The position numbers were made by a program, and so were the translations under genes. Below are positions 9,279-16,424 of a stretch of DNA of 33,729 nucleotides, one piece after another; positions within the stretch are counted from its first letter, which is position 1; every line of letters begins with the position of its first letter. The notes under the pieces are model-generated. The model was not told the DNA's origin and did not search any database. It saw nothing but the letters and a program-made list of their open reading frames with translations. The DNA is from Candidatus Bipolaricaulota bacterium (lineage in GTDB: Bacteria; Bipolaricaulota; Bipolaricaulia; M55B111), in assembly GCA_018334915.1 (NCBI GenBank), contig JAGXLB010000009.1, forward strand, positions 1-33,729. Reading direction: 5' to 3'.

Positions 9279-9914
9279 TTAACTAGTTAATTTCTTAACC
9301 AGTCTGGAAGCTGCTGCCGCATCTGCCGCGTAACCGTCCGCGCCAATTTCATCCGCAAAGTCCTGAGAAACGGGCGCCCCACCAATAGCTACCTTTACCT
9401 GATCCCTTATACCTTCTTCTTCGAGCGTTTCAATTACTTCGGGCATATGAGTCATGGTGGTCGTCAGCAGGGCAGACATTCCAAGTACATTGGCGTTATT
9501 TTCCTTGATTGCCTCGACAAACTCTTCTGCAGGCGTTTCTGGGCCAAGGTTGATTACCTCAAAACCAGCACCTTCAAGCATCATGCTAACCAGATTCTGG
9601 CCGATGTCGTGCAGGTCTCCCTCTACGGTGCCCATCACTACTATGCCAGCAGGTTCGACTCCTGACTCAGCAAGGAGGGGCCGCAACAGTTCCATGGCGC
9701 CTTTCATCGCCTCGGCGGAAAGCAACATTTCCGGAACATACCTATCGCCATTTTCGTATTCCTCTCCGACCTCGTCCATCGCGGGAACCAGGCCTTCGTT
9801 CAGAATCTTTTCCGGCTCCAGGTCTTCGTCTATTGCCTTTTCAGTCAACTCCACCGTCTTATCTTCGTCCATATCAAATACAGCTTGACCTAATTCTTCC
9901 AGTAAGTCGCTCAT
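9279..9914 (-). CDS. mtgC: Methyltransferase cognate corrinoid protein (MtbC/MtgC-like)
   Basis: Small cobalamin-binding protein that shuttles methyl between a substrate methyltransferase and a methyl-THF transferase. 211 residues: an N-terminal helical cap (1-85, LVPAMDEVGEEY), then the B12-binding Rossmann domain. The lower-axial-ligand signature DLHDIG is at 100-105 (His102), with the SALLTTTM loop and GGAPV near the C-terminus. The start at 9914 has AGGAGGT at good distance. It is first in the C1 operon, about 50 bases downstream of a consensus promoter. The likely partners are the two MttB-like proteins (14967-17882) and the mtgA-like protein. The symbol is by analogy to the Desulfitobacterium glycine betaine system; substrate specificity cannot be read from this subunit. 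Confidence 0.92.
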   Translation of the reverse strand: MSDLLEELGQAVFDMDEDKTVELTEKAIDEDLEPEKILNEGLVPAMDEVGEEYENGDRYVPEMLLSAEAMKGAMELLRPLLAESGVEPAGIVVMGTVEGDLHDIGQNLVSMMLEGAGFEVINLGPETPAEEFVEAIKENNANVLGMSALLTTTMTHMPEVIETLEEEGIRDQVKVAIGGAPVSQDFADEIGADGYAADAAAASRLVKKLTS

Positions 9915-9972
9915 TCTAACAAATACCTCCTCAAGTATTGTCTCATGTATTGTTTATACCTTTTGTGAGATC

Positions 9973-10000
9973 ATTATATCCCTTGAATATGCAGTTACAA
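9973..10000 (-). promoter_or_regulatory. Promoter of the mtgC-gcvPAB-mtgA-fhs-folE-folD operon
   Basis: On the minus strand TTGTAA (9995-10000) and a perfect TATAAT (9973-9978) are 16 bases apart. The predicted start is near 9966, leaving a leader of about 50 bases. The spacer contains, on the plus strand, TTGAATATGC (9983-9992). This is an 8 of 10 match to the TTCAATATAC motif at other promoters here. Predicted by eye. Confidence 0.65.
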
Positions 10001-10001
10001 C

Positions 10002-10025
10002 CAAAAAGGTGGGATAAATCATCCC
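10002..10025 (-). terminator. Weak rho-independent terminator after second binding-protein gene
   Basis: Read on the minus strand: GGGAT, loop GATTT, ATCCC, then ACCTTTTTGG. The stem is only five clean base pairs plus one more across a mismatch. The T run starts three bases after it. It lies directly upstream of the C1 operon promoter, where insulation is expected. Confidence 0.45.
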
Positions 10026-10220
10026 GCAGAGAACGAGTGATACCTGGCGATTCTTGAGGAAGAGCTTGATTTATTATTAAATTATATAAACTTATCGCAT
10101 CGTTTAACGCGTCACTTAAAAGGAAGCCAAAGTAACTAATACATTTAGCAGAAGATCACAGCTTACTGGGTTAATTGCTGGGTAAACGGTTGTCTGATAA
10201 AAATCTCCTGGATGGAAAAA

Positions 10221-11111
10221 CTAAAGTGCTTTTACTCCATTAACCCAGTAAGCCACCAACTTCGGGTGTCGATTCACGAAATCGCGAACTGAAACTTCCT
10301 GGTCCTGATCCCAGGTCCGTATGAGTTCGTTAACCAGCTCTATTGGTAAGTAAAAACGACTCAAAAACTGAGTTACTTCCCCTGAGAACTCCGCCATCAG
10401 GTCGTTTCTTCCGAAAAGGTGAACGCTCTGCTCTTCCGTTAGCCTTTCGATGATCCTGAAATCATGGAGGCTAAAGGGTAAGCTCGGTCGTCTTATGGTC
10501 GTCACAATCCATTCTTCATTCCGAGTTGCACGTTCCAGCTCTGAGTTCGCTACGCTTTCGCTCAGTTCCACTAACTCGTATTCCTGAAGACCTTTTACTC
10601 CCATAACGATCTCCCTCGAAGCCTCTAGTAGCTTTTCATCGGACTCATAAACAATTATCTCTCGATGCAGACGGTTTTTTGTCTTTTCATTCCTCAGGTC
10701 CTCCGACGAACCGAGCCACTTTTTTGATATATATGCTGGTACCCCCCAGCCGGCAGCGACATCCTCGTAAATAGGCCCCAGATTGCACAACTGGTAGATC
10801 CTGTATGACCCGGACGTCTCGTTAGCAGGGGGCAACTTCAGCCCAAGAAAGAGGTCACCTTTCCCGGTTGCTACCTTCCTCAAACCGACCTCCGGGTACT
10901 GTACAATTTTATTTACCTCGAGCCCCATTTTCGATCTCAGTAAATACGAGATCAGTTCACCAACCGGGACATATTCCGTCTCCGGGGCAACGTAAAAAGC
11001 GATTTTACCATTCGCCTTCGCTGAGCCCGGAGTAGTCATACCCAATAATATCGTGGTCAAAACCAGAGCGAAAACGATAGCACTTTGGTAATAATTATGA
11101 CCTTTATTCAT
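10221..11111 (-). CDS. Divergent quaternary-amine ABC transporter binding protein (second OpuAC paralogue)
   Basis: Exported substrate-binding protein of the OpuAC/ProX superfamily. It has 296 residues with a signal peptide (basic start, hydrophobic 11-26, Ala-rich cleavage region near SAKA 30-33) and no lipobox Cys. It aligns end to end with the neighbour at 11237-12130, sharing a WGVPAY-type motif (122-127), FLSRFYLPIELVN (249-261) and YWVNGVKAL at the C-terminus. Tryptophans usual in betaine binders are missing: the neighbour's IAWEES, ESWQPMT and GWQPHSM segments read IAFYVA, GLKLPPA and TIRRPSL here. It therefore probably binds another ligand, or binds weakly. It is last in the importer operon, with its own good ribosome site (GGGAGGG). 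No ligand is assigned. Confidence 0.85.
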   Translation of the reverse strand: MNKGHNYYQSAIVFALVLTTILLGMTTPGSAKANGKIAFYVAPETEYVPVGELISYLLRSKMGLEVNKIVQYPEVGLRKVATGKGDLFLGLKLPPANETSGSYRIYQLCNLGPIYEDVAAGWGVPAYISKKWLGSSEDLRNEKTKNRLHREIIVYESDEKLLEASREIVMGVKGLQEYELVELSESVANSELERATRNEEWIVTTIRRPSLPFSLHDFRIIERLTEEQSVHLFGRNDLMAEFSGEVTQFLSRFYLPIELVNELIRTWDQDQEVSVRDFVNRHPKLVAYWVNGVKAL

Positions 11112-11176
11112 ATTGCCCTCCCAAAAAGACGAGCGAATATCCCACCAGAGAGATTTTTAACCCCTTAATAAAGAAA

Positions 11177-11202
11177 GGGTGGGAGATTTTCACCTCCCAC
11201 CC
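11177..11202 (-). terminator. Rho-independent terminator/attenuator between the two binding-protein genes
   Basis: Perfect 9-bp stem (11177-11185 with 11194-11202) around an 8-base loop. On the minus strand it is followed by TTTCTTTATT. It sits 35 bases after the stop of the first binding-protein gene. It would end most importer transcripts before the second binding protein, lowering that gene's expression. Confidence 0.8.
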
Positions 11203-11236
11203 AAACTGGCAAAGAACGGTAAAATAATCTTAAGAT

Positions 11237-12130
11237 CTACTCCAAAGCGTCTACTCCGTTGACCCAGTAATCAACTATTTCTGGATGTTCCTCGGCCCAC
11301 GCGGCCCCGGTGCCTTCACCCATATCGCCATACATACTAGTAAGATTGTTTACCATGCTTATCGGCAAGTATAACCTGCTGAGAAATTGACTGACCTTGC
11401 TGGGGAAATCGGCCACGAAGTTTGTCCGACCCAGCATGTGGATTCTTTCCTCTGCTCCCAGCATATTCTTGGGTTCCTCCAAGTTTCTCAGGTCAAACCG
11501 GCCGTACATCGAATGTGGCTGCCAGCCTGTCACTACGATCCACTCGTCGTTCATGACAGCGTCCTTGAGGGAGGCCTGCATAGCGGCTCCACTACCTTCC
11601 AGCAGCTCGTAATCCGAGAGGGCTTCGTATTCGTCCATCATCTCATCAGATATATTCATGATTCCCGCACCAGGGTCTATTCCGGTAATTTCCCCGTCCA
11701 GTTTTTCCTTTACTTCTTCTTTAGCCAGGTCTTCAACGGAACTTAACTTGTCCTCAGGAACGTATGCCGGTACGGCCCAGGTGAGCTTGGCTTCCTCGTA
11801 CATAGGCCCGAAGTTGGTGAACTCGACGACGTTGTATTTTTCCAGGTAATTGGCCTGAGTCATCGGCTGCCAGGACTCGAGGAACAAGTCCAGGTCACCG
11901 TTGGATACTGCCTCATAGGCAACTCCGGCATTGGGGTTAGTTACTTCCACGTTATAATCCAGCTCGGTCCTCACAACATGTTGAATCAGATCCGCTATTG
12001 CCAGGGATTCCTCCCACGCAATCGCCCCGATTTCAAGAGTCTCATCCTGGGCGCGTACAGGTGTGGCGACAAAACCAAATGTGAGTGCCAGCGCCAGTGT
12101 CAATACCAATGCTACACTCTTTGTTTTCAA
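11237..12130 (-). CDS. opuAC: Glycine betaine/quaternary amine ABC transporter substrate-binding protein
   Basis: Extracytoplasmic receptor delivering glycine betaine or similar compounds to the importer encoded upstream. I choose the TTG at 12130 as start because AGGAGG lies eight bases before it. That gives 297 residues beginning with a textbook signal peptide (KTKSVALVLTLALALTFGFV, cleavage after VRA, about residue 27). An upstream in-frame GTG at 12169 would add 13 residues that spoil the signal. The Trp-containing motifs expected of betaine receptors are all present: IAWEES (Trp39), ESWQPMT (Trp87), TWAVPAY (Trp118) and GWQPHSM (Trp203). The C-terminus DYWVNGVDALE is family-typical. No lipobox is seen, so anchoring is unclear. 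A strong terminator follows the gene. Confidence 0.93.
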   Translation of the reverse strand: MKTKSVALVLTLALALTFGFVATPVRAQDETLEIGAIAWEESLAIADLIQHVVRTELDYNVEVTNPNAGVAYEAVSNGDLDLFLESWQPMTQANYLEKYNVVEFTNFGPMYEEAKLTWAVPAYVPEDKLSSVEDLAKEEVKEKLDGEITGIDPGAGIMNISDEMMDEYEALSDYELLEGSGAAMQASLKDAVMNDEWIVVTGWQPHSMYGRFDLRNLEEPKNMLGAEERIHMLGRTNFVADFPSKVSQFLSRLYLPISMVNNLTSMYGDMGEGTGAAWAEEHPEIVDYWVNGVDALE

Positions 12131-12271
12131 AACGTCCACCTCCTGGTGGAAGTCAGGTAAAATAAGCACTTATTTTTGGACTTTTCTCGGCCAAACTCCA
12201 TATAGGAGCTTTATCATAGACTTTAAATATCACCTCCAGACAATATTAGACTATAAAATTTGTATAGCTAC

Positions 12272-13261
12272 CTATTCTCTTGCACCGATATTAGCCGTAG
12301 CCCTGTCTAATATCATGGCGGTAAATACGACAGCCAATCCAGCCACGAAGCCCTGCCCAACACGCATTCTCTGAATACCACGTACGACCTCTCCACCGAG
12401 GCCCCCAGCTCCAATCAAAGCTGCAACTACGGCCATGGAAAGGGCAAGCATGATGCTCTGATTGACTCCCTGCATGATTGATGGCCTGGCTACTGGAATC
12501 TGCACTTTCATCAGTAGCTGCCAGTAATTACAGCCAAATGCCTCGCCGGCTTCCACTAGCTCTTGAGGGACTTCACGGATCCCCAGGTTGGTCAGCCTGA
12601 CGGAAGGCGGATAGGCAAAAATTACTGTGGCCACCGCCCCGGGAGCCGCCCCCATGCCAAAAAATATAACTGCCGGAATCAAGTAAACGAATACAGGCAT
12701 GGTCTGCATTAAATCGAGAACCGGGCGAATAACATTATGCACCGTATCAGAAATCCCGGCCAGGATTCCAGAAGGAATTCCAAGACTAATAGCAATTAAA
12801 GCAGAAGTCAAAGTTAGTGCAAAAGTCTCCGTCGTCTCAACGTATAATCCGAAGTTGGCAGCAAGCCATAGAGTAACGAGTCCAAGTAAACCAGTCGATA
12901 TCTGACCCGCAAGATACCAGAGTAAAAAGAACAAGAGCAGGGACCAAACAGGGAATCGAATATCTAACCCACCAATTTCCACGACAAATATCGGTATCCA
13001 CTGGATTGCTGCCAGCAGAGCATCATTTATGGTATTTAACATCAGTTGTATGAAGTCGAAAAACGGGCCGAGGTTCAACGCTAACCAGTCCACGACAGCA
13101 ACCGTCCAATCATCCAGGGGAATCGACGCGGGCATAGCGGGTAATTCCAACAAGGAGGCACCTACCCGAGCAAAGGCGGTCCGAGCTGATAAAACCACCC
13201 AACCAATAATTCCCGGAACGGCAGCGAAGTATTTCTCTGGGAAAGAGTCGATCTTATTCAT
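12272..13261 (-). CDS. opuAB: Glycine betaine/proline ABC transporter permease
   Basis: Integral membrane subunit of the osmolyte importer. From ATG 13261 it has 329 residues; an upstream TTG at 13291 would add ten with poorer ribosome-site support. Hydrophobic segments are seen around VPGIIGWVVLSA, the long stretch VWSLLLFFLLWYLAGQ, FALTLTSALIAISLGIPSG, VFVYLIPAVIFFGMG, and near the C-terminus. The EAA loop that docks on the ATPase reads EAGEAFGCNYWQLLMKV, followed by IPVARPSIMQG. The N-terminal ~90 residues before the core are typical of the OpuAB/ProW type. It lies between the ATPase and binding-protein genes in the same direction. Assignment is secure; exact substrate range is not visible here. 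Confidence 0.93.
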   Translation of the reverse strand: MNKIDSFPEKYFAAVPGIIGWVVLSARTAFARVGASLLELPAMPASIPLDDWTVAVVDWLALNLGPFFDFIQLMLNTINDALLAAIQWIPIFVVEIGGLDIRFPVWSLLLFFLLWYLAGQISTGLLGLVTLWLAANFGLYVETTETFALTLTSALIAISLGIPSGILAGISDTVHNVIRPVLDLMQTMPVFVYLIPAVIFFGMGAAPGAVATVIFAYPPSVRLTNLGIREVPQELVEAGEAFGCNYWQLLMKVQIPVARPSIMQGVNQSIMLALSMAVVAALIGAGGLGGEVVRGIQRMRVGQGFVAGLAVVFTAMILDRATANIGARE

Positions 13262-13367
13262 GGTTTTTCGATCCCCCCTCAGGGAATTCAAAGAAAATAT
13301 TACTCCACTTATAAGTCGTCTTGTTTAACCTCCGGCCAAGATTTTCAAACCATAAGGTTTTCACGGC

Positions 13368-14537
13368 CTACTCACCCCTACCTTTTTCCAGAAGGCCCCG
13401 AAGGATGTTCTTTTCCCCAACAGACCCAATAAACTCTTGGTTTTTCAGAACTAGGACCGGATGTGAGGTATAGTCCAGCCTTGCCCTCATTATTTCGCTT
13501 ATTGGCGTATCAGGTGAAGAGAACAGAAGTGCCTCTTCTTCTATTCGTTCGTATTCGTCCAGAGGCCTAATTGGGACCGGTGTACCGGATAGGTATCCCT
13601 TTAAGACCTCCCCTTCGTCGCCTAACTCCACTTCAGTCAACTCGTCCAGTCTAACCTTGTCGTTTTCATCGAGTCGGAAATCCTTGTCCGCAACGGTTTC
13701 GGCTCGAAGGACGTCCGAAGGGTCAGCGTTCTCCACGAAATCAGCTACGTATTCGGTCTTTGGATTAACGATGATCTCCTCCGGCACACCCTTCTGGACC
13801 ATTTTCCCTCCGTCCATTATCGTGATCCTATCTCCTACTTTAAGTGCCTCGTCAAGGTCATGGGTTACAAAGAGGATGGTCCGCTGCATGTTCTCCATTA
13901 AATCGAGCAATTCGTCCTGCATCTCCACCTTTATCAACGGGTCAAGTGCCGAAAAAGGCTCGTCCATCAATAGAGCCTCAGCCCCAGTAGCTAATCCCCG
14001 AGCAAGACCAACTCTCTGCTGCATACCGCCTGAGAGTTGAGAGGGGTAGGAATCTCCGAACCCTTCGAGTCCAACGACCTCGATGAGTTCCTGTGATTTC
14101 CTTTCTCTTTCCTCCTGACTTATGCCCTGAATTTCAAGCCCAAATGCTATGTTGTCAAGAACCGTTCTGTGAGGAAATAGCGCAAAATTCTGAAAGACCA
14201 TACTGACTTGAGTCTCCCTGACTTCTCGCAGTTCCTCTTTCTCAGCGGAGGTAATATCGTAATCTTTCCCATCGGAATGTAACATTATACGGCCTTTCGT
14301 TGGCTCTACCAGCCTATTGACACACCTTAGTAGGGTGGACTTGCCCGAACCGGAAAGCCCCATTATGACAAATAACTCGTTGTTCTTTATTTTGAATGTT
14401 ATGTCCTGGACCCCGATCACCTGGCCGGTTTCTTCACGGACTTCGGTTTTACTAGCACCTTCATCAATCAACTTAAGCGCCTTTTCCGGCTCGTCACCGA
14501 AAATCTTGTATACACCCTCTAGCTCAATTGAAGGCAT
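13368..14537 (-). CDS. opuAA: Glycine betaine/proline ABC transporter ATP-binding protein with CBS region
   Basis: Cytoplasmic ATPase that powers the importer. 389 residues. It has the N-terminal extension of about 40 residues typical of OpuAA/ProV, Walker A GLSGSGKS (60-67), signature LSGGMQQR, Walker B ALLMDEPFSALD, and switch THD. A C-terminal part of about 110 residues includes a recognisable CBS motif (TPISEIMRARLDYTSHPVLVL), which in this family senses ionic strength or nucleotide. The ribosome site GGGAGGA precedes ATG 14537, and a probable promoter lies at 14579-14606. It is the first gene of the four-gene importer operon, directly downstream of the mttB pair. Assignment is secure. 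Confidence 0.95.
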   Translation of the reverse strand: MPSIELEGVYKIFGDEPEKALKLIDEGASKTEVREETGQVIGVQDITFKIKNNELFVIMGLSGSGKSTLLRCVNRLVEPTKGRIMLHSDGKDYDITSAEKEELREVRETQVSMVFQNFALFPHRTVLDNIAFGLEIQGISQEERERKSQELIEVVGLEGFGDSYPSQLSGGMQQRVGLARGLATGAEALLMDEPFSALDPLIKVEMQDELLDLMENMQRTILFVTHDLDEALKVGDRITIMDGGKMVQKGVPEEIIVNPKTEYVADFVENADPSDVLRAETVADKDFRLDENDKVRLDELTEVELGDEGEVLKGYLSGTPVPIRPLDEYERIEEEALLFSSPDTPISEIMRARLDYTSHPVLVLKNQEFIGSVGEKNILRGLLEKGRGE

Positions 14538-14578
14538 TTTTTCCTCCCGGACGAGTTTATTTTACGTCTATTTACTTA

Positions 14579-14606
14579 ATTATAAATAGTACCGGAAAAA
14601 AACCAA
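14579..14606 (-). promoter_or_regulatory. Promoter of the opuA importer operon
   Basis: On the minus strand a perfect TATAAT (14579-14584) with TTGGTT (14601-14606) 16 bases upstream. Predicted start is about 35 bases before the opuAA ATG. The -35 box is only a half match, so this may need an activator. Predicted by eye. Confidence 0.5.
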
Positions 14607-14924
14607 ATTTCGCCACAAATAACGTTCTAACCATAAAGATTGCAAACCAACAACGGATATAACCTGTAAAATTATTCTCCTTAACTTATGATGGGTAATC
14701 CGTGAACCACTCCGGTCGGTCTTCTTTAATACAATCCGGAACCTGCCAGGACTCCTCAGGAAACACTTTCTAAGAAAGATTTAAAATATTTAAACTAATC
14801 ATTCACTCTCTTACCGACAATCAATTTATATAGTAAATTTATTTTCCGATCAGTATGCTATACTGTGCTTGTTTGGATAGTATATACCTGACCAGGTTAA
14901 TGCAAATATGACTTTCAGCTACAG

Positions 14925-14956
14925 AAAAAAGCGAGGAGATCAGTTGACCCCCTCGC
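14925..14956 (-). terminator. Rho-independent terminator after the mttB pair
   Basis: On the minus strand GCGAGG pairs with CCTCGC across a loop of 14 bases, immediately followed by TTTTTT (14925-14930). It starts 11 bases after the stop codon of the gene at 14967. It separates the methyltransferase transcript from the importer operon. Confidence 0.85.
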
Positions 14957-14966
14957 CGTTTTAGTT

Positions 14967-16415
14967 CTACAATCTCTCAATTACGGTTTCGATTTTTTCC
15001 TTCGTCTCTTCAGGAAGCGGCTCAGGCTCGTGGTCTTCCAGTATTTCCTGGACCTTTTCCCGTAACCTCTCTTCCATGGATTTCGACCCCTTATCCATCC
15101 AGGTATCGGGAACGTCCCTGTCCATCAACGTAGGATGCCAGGCAACCTTTTTGAAGTTATCCATTGTATGCTCGTGCGTAAGGTGGTCTCCTTCGGGACC
15201 AACTTCGTCTATGACGTCCAGAGCTAACGTGTAATCGTTAACCTCAATCCCATTGGTGAACTTTTTAATCATTCCTACTATCTCGTCCACCATGGCAATT
15301 TGTTCCAGAGAACCCGTGGATGCTGACTCCATGTATCCCACATCGTGGACAAGATTGGCCCCACTCAACGCCGAGAAAAGCACGGACATAGTGGATTCAA
15401 TCCCTGATTGCTGATCGACGAGCTTTGAATCAGTACAACCGGCCGTGCCAAAGGTGGGTAGCTCGTAATGGTGAGCCATATCCATATAGGCCGCCGTGGC
15501 CAGTTCCTTTTCCGGAGCTCCGTAGGCCAGGATTGCCGTCTTCATATCCATAATCGAGATCACTCCACCGATGAAGAACGGTAGACCTTCTCTTCTTACC
15601 TGGGATATAACCAGACCGGAAAGGTTTTCCGCGTTACCCTGAGCAAGCTGGCCCGCCAGAGTGACAGGAGCACTCGCCCCGGCCTGGGGAATTGGTGTAT
15701 GAACCGTCGGTATGCCGTAATCAGCAGTGAGCAACAGCTTCTTGGAAGCGTCTTTGTCGTGAGTCAAGGGAGAGATAGGTTCGGAATACGAGATAACGAA
15801 TGGTTTCCTGAGGAACTCTTCTTTGCTACCCGCTACCGCCGAGGCCATCTCGACGATGTCCTCCAGTCCCTCGTTCGTATAGCTCCAGGCCACTATAGGT
15901 TTAGTCGTATTCTTTACCATAGCCTCGAACTCATGGCGATCGGAGTACTCGTGGGGTACATCATCGATAGTACCTAATCCGGAAACCCAGTCAATATTGT
16001 CCAGAGCGTCTACAAGCCGGGCTGCATCCACAGTATCCTGTTTGCGAAATGGTCTCCTTTCTCCCGTCTCCGTATCTCTCATGTTGAGTAACGTCGGACC
16101 CAGGCCAAAAGTTACGTTATGTCCCCCCAGGGTCAACGGGTTTTCGCCGTTTCTGTCGAATAAGTACGTCCGGGAAGGAGCGGAGTCAATAGCCCATTCC
16201 ACCAAGCTGGGAGGGAAGAAGACCCGGTCCCCTTCAACTTTACAGCCCGCTTCCTCCAGCATATCCCTCGTTTCTTTTAGATGGATATTGACTCCCGTAC
16301 TCTGAAGAATCTCCAGGGAAGCTTGGTGAATATCCTTAACCTGGGATTCGCTGAGCACGTTAAACCCGACTTTGTCTTGAGCAGACTTGTTAGCGAAAAG
16401 TTGATTTTCTAACAT
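14967..16415 (-). CDS. mtgB: MttB-superfamily methyltransferase, non-pyrrolysine (glycine betaine methyltransferase-like), copy 1
   Basis: Corrinoid-dependent methyltransferase of the trimethylamine methyltransferase (MttB) superfamily. It would move a methyl from a quaternary or tertiary amine to the corrinoid protein. 482 residues, read through without any in-frame UAG. It therefore belongs to the large non-pyrrolysine group, whose best-known member is glycine betaine methyltransferase MtgB of Desulfitobacterium. Conserved stretches are HQASLEILQSTGVNIHL (30-46), LFDRNGENPLTLGGHNVTFG, FGTAGCTDSKLVDQQ, SGANLVHDVGYMESAS, and EHTMDNFKKVAWHPTLMDR near the end. It is nine bases behind its paralogue, whose stop overlaps this gene's ribosome site. 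The adjacent betaine importer supports betaine or dimethylglycine as substrate, but the substrate is inferred. Confidence 0.88.
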   Translation of the reverse strand: MLENQLFANKSAQDKVGFNVLSESQVKDIHQASLEILQSTGVNIHLKETRDMLEEAGCKVEGDRVFFPPSLVEWAIDSAPSRTYLFDRNGENPLTLGGHNVTFGLGPTLLNMRDTETGERRPFRKQDTVDAARLVDALDNIDWVSGLGTIDDVPHEYSDRHEFEAMVKNTTKPIVAWSYTNEGLEDIVEMASAVAGSKEEFLRKPFVISYSEPISPLTHDKDASKKLLLTADYGIPTVHTPIPQAGASAPVTLAGQLAQGNAENLSGLVISQVRREGLPFFIGGVISIMDMKTAILAYGAPEKELATAAYMDMAHHYELPTFGTAGCTDSKLVDQQSGIESTMSVLFSALSGANLVHDVGYMESASTGSLEQIAMVDEIVGMIKKFTNGIEVNDYTLALDVIDEVGPEGDHLTHEHTMDNFKKVAWHPTLMDRDVPDTWMDKGSKSMEERLREKVQEILEDHEPEPLPEETKEKIETVIERL

Positions 16416-16424
16416 TTTTCCTCC

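Larger units (their letters stand above)
9915..10220. other. 306-base intergenic region with terminator and promoter
   Basis: No gene seen. On the minus strand it carries, in order, a weak terminator for the upstream binding-protein gene (about 10002-10025) and then the promoter of the C1 operon (9973-10000). The stretch 10060-10130 is AT-rich without recognisable structure. The space between the predicted transcription start and the mtgC ATG is only about 50 bases, too short for a glycine riboswitch. Confidence 0.6.
14538..14966. other. 429-base intergenic region
   Basis: No gene found. On the minus strand it contains the mttB terminator (14925-14956) and then the importer promoter (14579-14606). 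In between lies an inverted repeat CAGTAT-GCT-ATACTG (14851-14865) with a nearby related GATAGTATATAC (14877-14888). This could be an operator; see findings. Confidence 0.55.

Noticed and set aside
9915-10220. Glycine riboswitch ahead of the gcv genes
   Set aside because: The predicted leader between promoter and mtgC start is only about 50 bases and shows no conserved aptamer. The upstream part is before the promoter.
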